Origin: Lachnospiraceae bacterium UBA7026
GTDB taxonomy: Bacteria; Bacillota; Clostridia; Lachnospirales; Lachnospiraceae
DNA: 49,216 nt
NCBI GenBank assembly: GCA_002494165.1
Contig: DLBH01000028.1
Coordinates: 9,406 to 58,621 of the forward strand
Direction of reading: 5' to 3'
In this document: one piece after another, positions 41,616 through 49,069 of the stretch
Layout of the letters: each line of letters begins with the position of its first letter
How positions within the stretch are numbered: the stretch's first letter is position 1
Translations under genes and position numbers: made by a program
The notes under the pieces: model-generated
The model's database searches: none
Told to the model about the DNA's origin: nothing
Seen by the model: the letters and a program-made list of their open reading frames with translations, nothing else

Positions 41616-42337
41616 TTGGATTTTATGATTATACCGTAATTCTGACCTATCTTTCAGTGATTTCCGGCGTATCGGGAATCATGGTTTGCCTCAACGGCGT
41701 AGGTCATCCCTTTTATGGAACCTTCTTCCTTTTACTCAGTGGGCTTTGTGATACCTTTGATGGCCGGGTGGCCCGGTCTAAGAGTGGCAGAACGGACATG
41801 CAGAAGTCCTTTGGGGTCCAGATTGATTCCCTGGCCGACCTCATTTCTTTTGGAATACTCCCGCCCTGTATCGGTCTTGGTATGGTCCGGACCAGTGACA
41901 GGCTGACCAGCATACCTAATCTCAGGGTAGACCATCCGGGAGAGAAAAGGATCATCTATCCTGTATTTCTTATTCTGATTATTATGGTCTATGTGCTGGC
42001 AGCCCTGATCAGACTGGCTTATTTCAATGTTTTAGAGGAGGAAAAAAAGAAGATTGGCAGCCAGGTACAGTCCGGCTATATCGGCCTGCCTGTGACATCT
42101 GCGGCCCTGATCTTCCCAACGGTAATGTTATTCCAGTTTCTGACTAAGGCAGACCTTACTCTTCTTTATTTTGGTGTTATGTTATTTACCTCGGTTTTCT
42201 TCGTCTCGCGAATCAGGATTCCAAAGCCTGATCTGAAAGTGGCCATCCTGCTGATTAGTATCGGTGCGGCAGAGTTTTTCGCTCTCATAGTGGTGAAGTA
42301 TTATCTCCATATACAGAATTTAACGATACAGTTCTGA
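41612..42337 (+). CDS. pssA: CDP-alcohol phosphatidyltransferase, probable phosphatidylserine synthase
   Basis: Membrane CDP-alcohol phosphatidyltransferase, 241 aa from ATG 41612 (CGGAGGAC upstream; the stop of the preceding gene overlaps). The catalytic motif reads LCDTFDGRVARSKSGR, then FGVQIDSLADLISFG, giving the D-x2-DG-x2-AR and G-x3-D-x3-D acidic residues. Together with the psd gene 110 bp downstream this supports phosphatidylserine synthase (CDP-diacylglycerol + serine), first step of phosphatidylethanolamine formation. About seven helices. Confidence 0.9.
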   Translation: MIGFYDYTVILTYLSVISGVSGIMVCLNGVGHPFYGTFFLLLSGLCDTFDGRVARSKSGRTDMQKSFGVQIDSLADLISFGILPPCIGLGMVRTSDRLTSIPNLRVDHPGEKRIIYPVFLILIIMVYVLAALIRLAYFNVLEEEKKKIGSQVQSGYIGLPVTSAALIFPTVMLFQFLTKADLTLLYFGVMLFTSVFFVSRIRIPKPDLKVAILLISIGAAEFFALIVVKYYLHIQNLTIQF

Positions 42338-42446
42338 TTCTTGAGCAGCCGGCCGGTTCCGGCCTGGTCATTGATGAAGAAGCAGGGAGCCCTGGTCAGA
42401 GATTCTGATTTCCGGCCGGGCTGGCATCCCGGGAGGACAAAGACTT

Positions 42447-43262
42447 ATGGCAGACATTTTACAGTTTTTATATGGCAGCATGGCCGGGAGGATCCTTTTG
42501 AAAGGACTGACGGCACCTGCCTTATCCAGGGTCTGCGGCAATTTTCTGGATTCAGAAAGATCAGCCTTTCTCATTGACCCTTTTGTAAGAAAGAATCATA
42601 TTAAGCTGGAGGATTTTGACACAGACCATATGAGATCTTTCAATGATTGCTTCAGCAGAAAGATCAAGGAAGGACGCCGGCCCATAGACAGGGAGCCGGG
42701 GCACCTGATCGCACCCTGCGACGGCCTTTTAAGTGTCAGCCGGATCCGGGAGAATACGATTCTCCATGTGAAGAATTCCAGTTACAGCCTGGAAGACCTT
42801 CTGGCCAGCAGGCGTCTGGCGGCCCACTACAAAGACGGACTCTGCCTGGTCTACCGGCTCTGCGTCAACCACTACCACCGTTATGCCTATGTGGACAGCG
42901 GCAGGAAAAGCAGGAATGTTTTTATTCCGGGCCGGCTTCACACGGTCAGACCCATCGCTCTTGAAAAGGTGCCGGTTTTTGCCCGTAACTGCAGGGAGTA
43001 CTGTCTGTTGAAAACAGATTACTTCGGCACCTTGGTCCAGATGGAGGTGGGGGCCATGCTGGTGGGCCGGATCGTCAATTATGACCAGGAAGCCCAGGTG
43101 GAACGAGGTCAGGAAAAAGGTATGTTCCAGTATGGAGGATCAACCATTATTGTTCTTTTGCAAAAGGACAAGGCCAGGCTGCTGCCTGAGTTTGCGGATA
43201 CGGAGGCAAGCGGCCGGGAGATTCCTGTAAGGCTGGGCCAGCAGGTGGGAAGAGTCCTCTGA
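42447..43262 (+). CDS. psd: Phosphatidylserine decarboxylase
   Basis: Pyruvoyl-dependent phosphatidylserine decarboxylase proenzyme, 271 aa. The self-cleavage site is GGST with S232 in MFQYGGSTIIVLL; cleavage would release a small alpha chain. The catalytic Asp/His segments are seen in HLIAPCDGLLSV and VNHYHRYAYVDSG. It lies downstream of pssA in the same direction and ends at a strong terminator, completing a phosphatidylethanolamine pathway in one operon. GGGAGGAC precedes the ATG. Confidence 0.94.
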   Translation: MADILQFLYGSMAGRILLKGLTAPALSRVCGNFLDSERSAFLIDPFVRKNHIKLEDFDTDHMRSFNDCFSRKIKEGRRPIDREPGHLIAPCDGLLSVSRIRENTILHVKNSSYSLEDLLASRRLAAHYKDGLCLVYRLCVNHYHRYAYVDSGRKSRNVFIPGRLHTVRPIALEKVPVFARNCREYCLLKTDYFGTLVQMEVGAMLVGRIVNYDQEAQVERGQEKGMFQYGGSTIIVLLQKDKARLLPEFADTEASGREIPVRLGQQVGRVL

Positions 43263-43359
43263 AGATAAGGGTCGAAAAGTATTTCTGAAAAGAAGCGGGC
43301 TTAAAGGAATTTTCTGAAGGGAAGAAGTATAAGCGTAATAGCATAGGAGAATGCTGAAG

Positions 43360-43389
43360 GAAGCAGCCGGGAGGACTGCTTCTTTTTTT
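43360..43389 (+). terminator. Terminator of the phospholipid operon
   Basis: GAAGCAG (43360-43366) and CTGCTTC (43376-43382) then T7. Confidence 0.85.
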
Positions 43390-43390
43390 C

Positions 43391-43458
43391 TTGACATAAG
43401 TTGGGACATGGGATAATATGATAACTGTTTTCAAAATGAATATGAAAAGGATTTTCAT
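43391..43458 (+). promoter_or_regulatory. zur-znuCB promoter with Zur-like operator
   Basis: TTGACA (43391-43396), 17 bases, TAATAT (43414-43419). Downstream ATGAAAA-GGA-TTTTCAT (43442-43458) is a perfect 7-3-7 palindrome, with an outer AAAATGAA/TTCATTTT pair around it (43433 to 43461). It is the likely binding site of the Fur/Zur protein encoded immediately downstream. Confidence 0.7.
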
Positions 43459-43497
43459 TTTTACATAAAGAGAAAGTAACTCTGGGAGGAGGTTCTT

Positions 43498-43941
43498 ATG
43501 GCATCGAAAATTCAATATAACACAAGGCACAGAGAGGCTTTGATCGAATACCTGGAACAGATACCGGGCCAGCATTTTACCGCGGCAGACCTCTGTCGCT
43601 ATTTTAAGGAGCAGGGACGGAAGATAGGGACTGCGACGGTCTATCGCCAGCTGGAGAGACTGGTGGAAGAGGGGGCCGTCAATAAGTATTTTATCGATGA
43701 GAACAGCGGAGCCTGTTATGAGTACATTAACCCGGATAACTGCTGCCACCACCCCTCCTGTTTTCATTGTAAATGTGAAAAGTGCGGCAGGCTTATCCAC
43801 CTGGACTGTCAGGAGATTAAGATGTTAAGCAGGCATCTGCTGGACCACCACCATTTTAAGCTGGATCCCATGAGGACCGTATTTTACGGAACCTGCCAGG
43901 AATGTCAGCAGGAGGCCGGGACTTTGAGGGAAGAATCATAA
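43498..43941 (+). CDS. zur: Fur-family regulator, probable Zur
   Basis: Fur-superfamily repressor, 147 aa. The winged helix (about 10-80) contains TAADLCRYFKEQ and GTATVYRQLERLVEEGAV. The dimerisation domain carries structural Cys pairs C93/C96 (KCEKCG) and C133/C136 (GTCQECQ) and the His-rich regulatory segments CCHHPSCFHCKC and LLDHHHFKLD. Co-transcription with znuC and znuB argues for zinc rather than iron as co-repressor. GGGAGGAGG precedes ATG 43498. A palindrome at its promoter suggests autoregulation of the operon. Confidence 0.88.
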   Translation: MASKIQYNTRHREALIEYLEQIPGQHFTAADLCRYFKEQGRKIGTATVYRQLERLVEEGAVNKYFIDENSGACYEYINPDNCCHHPSCFHCKCEKCGRLIHLDCQEIKMLSRHLLDHHHFKLDPMRTVFYGTCQECQQEAGTLREES

Positions 43942-43959
43942 GAAAGCAGGAGACTGACT

Positions 43960-44670
43960 ATGGCTGAAATTACATGCAGGGGACTGACCCTGGGCTATGA
44001 AAATATAAGACTGGTTACAGATTTGAATTTTGAAGTGAATCAGGGAGATTATCTCTGTATTGTTGGGGAAAATGGGTCGGGCAAGTCTACCCTCATGAGG
44101 ACCCTGCTCAGTCTGCAGAGCCCTCTGGATGGGGAAATAGTGCTGGGAGACGGGCTTAAGGCCACGGAGATCGGCTACTTACCCCAGCAGACTATTGTCC
44201 AGAGAGATTTTCCTGCCTCTGTCAGGGAGATTGTCCTGTCCGGCTGTCAAAGCAAAAAGGGTTTCCATCCTTTTTATTCAAAGACGGATAAGGACCGGGC
44301 CAGGGAGAATATGGCCCGTCTGGATATCGATAAGCTGAGCCGTCGCTGCTACCGGGAATTATCCGGAGGCCAGCAGCAGAGGGTCCTCCTTGCCAGAGCC
44401 CTGTGCGCAACTGAAAGACTCCTGCTCTTAGATGAGCCGGTATCGGGGCTGGATCCCAGGGTTACTGAGGAGATGTACCAGCTGATTAAACAGCTGAACG
44501 ATGAGGGAATTACCATCATTATGATCTCCCATGACATAGGGGCTTCTCTCAAATATGCTTCCCATATCCTTCATATAGGAGGAGGGGATGTATTTTTTGG
44601 TAAGAAAGAAGACTACCTTAAGAGCAGTGCCGGAAAAGAATATGCCGGCTATGACCGGAATGACTTGTAG
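43960..44670 (+). CDS. znuC: Zinc ABC transporter ATP-binding protein ZnuC
   Basis: ATPase subunit, 236 aa. Walker A GENGSGKST, signature LSGGQQQRVLLARAL, Walker B LLLDEPVSGLDP and switch His in MISHDIG are intact. The family is the Mn/Zn/Fe chelate importer group. It starts 18 bp after zur and ends 45 bp before znuB. No znuA (zinc-binding lipoprotein) gene is present here, so that component must be encoded elsewhere. Confidence 0.93.
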   Translation: MAEITCRGLTLGYENIRLVTDLNFEVNQGDYLCIVGENGSGKSTLMRTLLSLQSPLDGEIVLGDGLKATEIGYLPQQTIVQRDFPASVREIVLSGCQSKKGFHPFYSKTDKDRARENMARLDIDKLSRRCYRELSGGQQQRVLLARALCATERLLLLDEPVSGLDPRVTEEMYQLIKQLNDEGITIIMISHDIGASLKYASHILHIGGGDVFFGKKEDYLKSSAGKEYAGYDRNDL

Positions 44671-44715
44671 GAAGAAAGAAAAAAGCAGCTTTATGATAAG
44701 CTGCCGGAGGAAATT

Positions 44716-45555
44716 ATGCTTGATAAATTAATCTACTATTTTCAATATCCTTTTGTGAGGTATGCCCTGATTGTGGGTGTGCTGATTGCCCTGTGCTCTT
44801 CTCTTCTGGGGGTGACCCTGGTTCTGAAAAGATTTTCTTTTATCGGAGACGGTCTGTCCCATGTGGCCTTTGGAGCCATGGCTGTGGCCTCTGTCCTGAA
44901 TCTGACTGACCAGATGGTCCTTGTTCTCCCTGTCACCATGGTCAGTGCCATTCTTTTGCTGAGGGCCGGCCAGAATACCAGAATCAAGGGAGATGCGGCC
45001 ATAGCTATGATTTCTGTGGGAGCTCTGGCCATCGGCTACCTGTTGATGAATATTTTTTCCACTTCTTCCAATCTGTCCGGAGACGTTTGCAGTACTCTCT
45101 TTGGCTCGACTTCTATTCTGACCCTCAGGCAGAGTGAGGTCTGGGTCTGTGTGGTCCTGTCCTGTATTGTCATGGTGGTTTTTGTTCTGTTTTACAATAA
45201 GATTTTTGCAGTGACCTTTGATGAGAGCTTTGCCCAGGCCGTGGGAACTAAGGTGAACTTTTATAACCTGTTGCTGGCTGTGATTATCGCCGTCATCATC
45301 GTCCTGGCCATGAATCTGGTAGGATCTCTGCTGATCTCTGCTCTGGTTATATTCCCAGCTTTGTCTGCCATGCGGCTTTTCCGCAGTTTTTTATCGGTGA
45401 CGATCTGTTCGGCAGTGCTCTCTGTCATTTGTGCCGTCACTGGCATCCTTATATCCATCCTGGCCGGAACACCGGTGGGTTCAACTATTGTAGCCATTGA
45501 CATCCTGGCTTTTTTCCTTTTCACTCTCATGGGAAAGCTTGCCGGAGTGGAGTAA
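44716..45555 (+). CDS. znuB: Zinc ABC transporter permease ZnuB
   Basis: ABC-3 family permease, 279 aa with about eight helices. The start FQYPFVRYALIVGVLIALCS, then LVLKRFSFIGDGLSHVAFGA, and late AMNLVGSLLISALVIFPAL and GTPVGSTIVAIDILAFFLF are family hallmarks. It forms the zinc uptake complex with ZnuC. It is the last gene of the zur-znuC-znuB operon. The 124 bp after it hold a small CCCGG/CCGGG hairpin without a T run and are convergent with the glycosylase gene. Confidence 0.93.
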   Translation: MLDKLIYYFQYPFVRYALIVGVLIALCSSLLGVTLVLKRFSFIGDGLSHVAFGAMAVASVLNLTDQMVLVLPVTMVSAILLLRAGQNTRIKGDAAIAMISVGALAIGYLLMNIFSTSSNLSGDVCSTLFGSTSILTLRQSEVWVCVVLSCIVMVVFVLFYNKIFAVTFDESFAQAVGTKVNFYNLLLAVIIAVIIVLAMNLVGSLLISALVIFPALSAMRLFRSFLSVTICSAVLSVICAVTGILISILAGTPVGSTIVAIDILAFFLFTLMGKLAGVE

Positions 45556-45679
45556 AGAGATATCTGAAAGATACCCGGAAAAACACCGGGAGTACCCTTT
45601 ACATCATGCCGGCTGCCGGACCAGGAGAGCAGGTCAAATCAGCCAAATCAAACAAGGTTAAATCAAGTCTGCCAGGCCA

Positions 45680-46498
45680 CTAGGCCTGCCTTAGTACGTG
45701 CTGGATATAATAGAAGGCATACTGTTGCATGATGCCTGCTTCCTGGCCATAGGCGGTAAAGGGGTCAATGCCCCCATAGTTTTCCTTGATGACCCGGGAA
45801 ATCCAGACATCAACAGGTGCGGCATCTGTCCGGCCATAGCCAAAAAGAGCGATGCAGCCGGCCACCTTGTCCCCAACGCCCTGAACAGTTTTCAGGGCTT
45901 CTTTTATTTCATCAAGGGGGAGACCTTCCAGCCGGGTCAGGTCCAGCTTCCCTGATCTGACCATATCTATGGCGCATTCTATGTAGGGGAGACGGTAACC
46001 CAGACTGCAGCCTGCCAGGCCGTTATGGCCGGCCCGGGCCAGGTCCCTGGCTGTGGGGAAGCTGTAAATGAGCTCCCTGCCGGTATCAATAGGTTTTCCG
46101 TATTTCCGGGCCAGCTGGTTTACGGCCTTGCGGATGGCAGGTATGTTCTTACGCTGGGATATGATAAAGGTGATGAGCATCTCCCAGGGATCCTGGCGGA
46201 GAATGCGGATACCCCGGCCCGCCTGGGCCGCGGCCTGCAGAAAGGGATCACTGGCCGGAATATGGCTTCTGATTATATGGTAGTTCCGGTCCAGGTCAAA
46301 GTAGACCCGCCAGAACTTGTCCCAGGCGCCCCGGCGGCATTTTACCTGATAGTAGCCGGGGGAAGACCTGCGGATATAGAGGTACTGGTTAGAACTGATA
46401 AAACGGTAGGTCCCGTCTTCAAAGGGCTCCACTCTGAAACACTGGCCGCTGTCTCTTATTTTTTCCAGATCAAAATCATCGTCAATTCTTATTCTCAT
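45680..46498 (-). CDS. 8-oxoguanine DNA glycosylase (OGG1-like, HhH-GPD)
   Basis: DNA repair glycosylase/AP lyase, 272 aa. An N-terminal OGG_N-like domain (about 1-110, with SGQCFRVEPFEDGTYRF) precedes the HhH-GPD domain: ISQRKNIPAIRKAVNQL, then hairpin LKTVQGVGDKVAGCIALFG with the catalytic Lys, and the catalytic Asp in APVDVWISRVI. The Lys plus Asp arrangement indicates a bifunctional OGG1/OggA-type enzyme removing 8-oxoguanine rather than AlkA. It reads in the same direction as the upstream HPr-dehydrogenase gene but is separated from it by a terminator. Confidence 0.92.
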   Translation of the reverse strand: MRIRIDDDFDLEKIRDSGQCFRVEPFEDGTYRFISSNQYLYIRRSSPGYYQVKCRRGAWDKFWRVYFDLDRNYHIIRSHIPASDPFLQAAAQAGRGIRILRQDPWEMLITFIISQRKNIPAIRKAVNQLARKYGKPIDTGRELIYSFPTARDLARAGHNGLAGCSLGYRLPYIECAIDMVRSGKLDLTRLEGLPLDEIKEALKTVQGVGDKVAGCIALFGYGRTDAAPVDVWISRVIKENYGGIDPFTAYGQEAGIMQQYAFYYIQHVLRQA

Positions 46499-46536
46499 AA
46501 ATACTCCTAAGACTGGGGATCCTCGCCGGATTCCTT

Positions 46537-46593
46537 AAAAAAATCCCGCCGGCCGGGGGCCGGACCCAGCAGGGCCCGGCAGCCAGTGGCGGG
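46537..46593 (-). terminator. Terminator of the HPr-dehydrogenase gene
   Basis: On the minus strand CCCGCC (46593-46588) and GGCGGG (46550-46545) enclose a very GC-rich branched stem, followed by a run of seven T (46543-46537). Confidence 0.85.
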
Positions 46594-46660
46594 ACAAGAA
46601 AGGGAAGGCAGGGCCTCCTCTTTATGATCAGACAGATGACCTCTGCCTTTTAATTTTACT

Positions 46661-47959
46661 TTATTTTACTTCTGCAAATCCGTAGGGAAGTCCTTCGTTG
46701 AAGTTGCGGGCATTTTCCATGGTTACTGCAGCGATGGCCTGCAGGGCCTCACGGGTAAAGAAGGCCTGGTGGGAGGTGAGAATCAGCTGCGGGAACATCA
46801 GCAGACGGCCGGTAATACTGGTCTGAAGAGGATCAGAGGAGTGGTCAGTATAAACATTACCATCCTCACCCTCATAGACATCGAGGGCCACTGCGTGGAA
46901 CTTGCCTGCTTTGAGGGCGGAAATCAGGGCTTCCGTATCAATCAGGCCGCCGCGGGCAGTGTTGACCAGCATAACGTCATCCTTCATCTTGGAGATGGCA
47001 GCTTCATCGATCATATGATAGGTACCATTCTCGCCCATGATCAGAGGAGCATGGAGGGAGATCAGGTCAGCCTTGGCATAAAGCTCATCCTTGTCCACAT
47101 AAGTGAGAAGTCCCTCGTCAACCAGCCTCTGGTTGGGGAAGGCGTCCCAGCCGATCACTGTCATGCCAAATCCCTTACAGATGGCTGCCATACACTGGCC
47201 GATCCGGCCTGTGCCCATGATGCCGGCAACCTTATTGTGAAGGTCAACGCCTAAAAGACCGCTGAGGTCGAAATTGTTATCCCTGTTCTTGTTGTAGGCT
47301 TTGTGGATACGGCGGTTGGCTGCCTGAAGAATGGTCATGGCATGCTCTGCTACCGCGTAGGGTGAGTAGGCCGGAACACGCAGAACGGTCATGCCATACT
47401 CCTTGGCCGTTGCCACATCAACATTGTTGAAGCCGGCACAGCGAAGAAGGATCAGCTTAACGCCGCAGTCATGAAGGACTTCAACAACATCCTTGCCACA
47501 CTCATCATTAACGAAAATACAAACAGCGTCAAAACCCTTGGCCAGCTCTGCGGACTCGATGGTCAGACGGCTCTTGAAGTACTTGATGCTGGTGTTGAAG
47601 GTGCCCTCGCCGGTCTCTCTTGCCAGCTCGCTGAAGAAGATCCGGTCGTAATCCTTGGTTCCGAAGAAGGCAACTTTCAGGAGACTGGTGCCCTTAGCCT
47701 GGTGGTCCATATGATCAAGGACGCTCTGAATCTTTTCCATACAGGCTTCTTCATCAGTTCCGTCACAGGTAACGTTTAAAGTACTGCCCTTTCTGGCGTG
47801 CAGCTGCATGATCTCAAGAACATTATTGCCCGCTGCCACAGCGCCATTGCACTCAAAGGTAGTTACACTCTTGAATTCCACACATGCCTGCGCCAGAAGT
47901 GCTGCCGGACGAGCATGAATACCCAGGGTATTGGTAATCACATGAGAGAACTTTTTCAT
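46661..47959 (-). CDS. HPr domain fused to D-2-hydroxyacid (D-lactate) dehydrogenase
   Basis: 432 aa fusion. Residues 1-88 are an HPr-like phosphocarrier domain: H15 in GIHARPAALLAQ is the PEP-dependent phosphorylation site, and the IMQLHARKGSTL helix aligns with HPr. The residue at position 46 is Asn, where Gram-positive HPr has the regulatory Ser. Residues 93-432 are a complete NAD-dependent D-lactate dehydrogenase-type enzyme: GIMGTGRIGQ (G249-x-G251-x2-G254), D272 (NAD preference), and catalytic R336 (NTARGG), E365 (DVYEGE) and H397 (LTSHQAFF). The reaction is probably pyruvate to D-lactate. AAAGGAGGAATTACT precedes the start. The fusion suggests PTS-state control of fermentation, which is inference. 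Confidence 0.93.
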   Translation of the reverse strand: MKKFSHVITNTLGIHARPAALLAQACVEFKSVTTFECNGAVAAGNNVLEIMQLHARKGSTLNVTCDGTDEEACMEKIQSVLDHMDHQAKGTSLLKVAFFGTKDYDRIFFSELARETGEGTFNTSIKYFKSRLTIESAELAKGFDAVCIFVNDECGKDVVEVLHDCGVKLILLRCAGFNNVDVATAKEYGMTVLRVPAYSPYAVAEHAMTILQAANRRIHKAYNKNRDNNFDLSGLLGVDLHNKVAGIMGTGRIGQCMAAICKGFGMTVIGWDAFPNQRLVDEGLLTYVDKDELYAKADLISLHAPLIMGENGTYHMIDEAAISKMKDDVMLVNTARGGLIDTEALISALKAGKFHAVALDVYEGEDGNVYTDHSSDPLQTSITGRLLMFPQLILTSHQAFFTREALQAIAAVTMENARNFNEGLPYGFAEVK

Positions 47960-48443
47960 ACTAGTAATTCCTCCTTTAAACTTAATAAGTAAAGATGTAT
48001 TATACGTAACTGTTTTTTGCAGGATGCAAAAACTGTCATTATTAATTTAACATTATCTAGTTTTTTTTACTAGCATAAACTTGTTTTTTCTAAAGAAAAT
48101 TGCAGTGATTAGATAATTATTATCAAATATTTCACAGACTGGGCCAGAAAGTGTCGAAAAAGAAAAAATACAGATAAAAAAACTGTTTTCATCTAATTGG
48201 GTATAAAAATCACGTAAATATAAAAAATTCGTGAAAAATGCACTGATTTATTTAGATAATTAGTAAAAAATCAAAATATAATGATAAATGGTGAAAAATT
48301 TATAGTAAATAACAGTAAATTAATTGTAAATTTAATGTAATGTTAATAGCATTGAATTTAGCTTTATGATAAAGTATTAACATGGAGAAAATGTATCAAA
48401 ACCGGTTTTAGGAAACACAGTCTTAAGGAAAGGAAGTGAAAAA
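47960..48443. other. AT-rich divergent control region
   Basis: 484 bp without a gene between the HPr-dehydrogenase gene (minus) and a hypothetical gene (plus). It contains a perfect palindrome TTTTTGCA-GGA-TGCAAAAA (48014-48032), 55 bp before the dehydrogenase start. AAATATTTCACA (48125-48136) resembles half of a Rex site (TTGTGAAATATTTCACAA). Long A/T runs elsewhere make promoter calls unreliable. Confidence 0.5.
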
Positions 48444-48755
48444 ATGAGACGGAGAGAATGGTATCTAGAACTGGAATCCCCTTTTCGGGAGTACATGGAA
48501 GAGGCAAGCGGTAAACCTGAGGTTCAAAGTGTGACAGAGATAGATTTTCTTAGGATGAAAAACCCCTGGATAGCTCTCTATGAGACCGGTTCGGACGTAG
48601 AAGTGGTCGTATATGATAAAGACAAGCCCCAATACAGACTGATTTACGGAGATTTACTGAATGCCCGACGGGATATGTACAGGCAGGGAAGGATTCATCA
48701 GATTCTCCCGGGAGCCGATGACAAAGAGATCTCCCAGGCATTTATTCACGTGTGA
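48444..48755 (+). CDS. Hypothetical protein
   Basis: 103 aa, soluble, highly charged, with no signal peptide or membrane segment and no family that I recognise. It starts MRRREWYLELESPFREYMEE and contains PWIALYETGSDVEVVVYDKD and YGDLLNARRDMYRQGRIHQI, suggesting a small alpha/beta protein. AAGGAAAGGAAG lies upstream of the ATG and the codon use resembles its neighbours, so it is likely real. It has its own upstream AT-rich control region and a terminator about 90 bp after the stop. Confidence 0.65.
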   Translation: MRRREWYLELESPFREYMEEASGKPEVQSVTEIDFLRMKNPWIALYETGSDVEVVVYDKDKPQYRLIYGDLLNARRDMYRQGRIHQILPGADDKEISQAFIHV

Positions 48756-48842
48756 TACAGGCAAAGAAGGGTTTTGTCTAAGATTTGTAAGCATAATATG
48801 AAGGATGAAAAATATGGAAGCTGAATGTTGTCTAAAAGAAGC

Positions 48843-48892
48843 GGCTGTGTTCTGCCCGTGCTAAGCAAGGGAAAGTTCACAGTCGTTTTTTT
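48843..48892 (+). terminator. Terminator after the hypothetical gene
   Basis: GGCTGTG (48843-48849) pairs with CACAGTC (48878-48884, one G-U) and is followed by GTTTTTTT. The loop holds a second small CCC/GGG pairing. Confidence 0.7.
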
Positions 48893-48982
48893 CAGGCTTA
48901 AATTTTGCAGGTTTTAAAGAGAAAATTTTGCTCTGGCTAGTTGTGGCCGAAAAAAGACCTGAGGGCTGCTAAGCTTTAATTC

Positions 48983-49011
48983 TTGACATAAACTGAAATG
49001 CGTTTAATAAT
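48983..49011 (+). promoter_or_regulatory. Promoter before the right-edge gene
   Basis: TTGACA (48983-48988), 17 bases, AATAAT (49006-49011), about 60 bp before ATG 49070. Confidence 0.6.
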
Positions 49012-49069
49012 AGGAAAGTATCTTAATAAGTTGGAATATTATGTTTAGAAAGAATAATTTGGTAGAATA

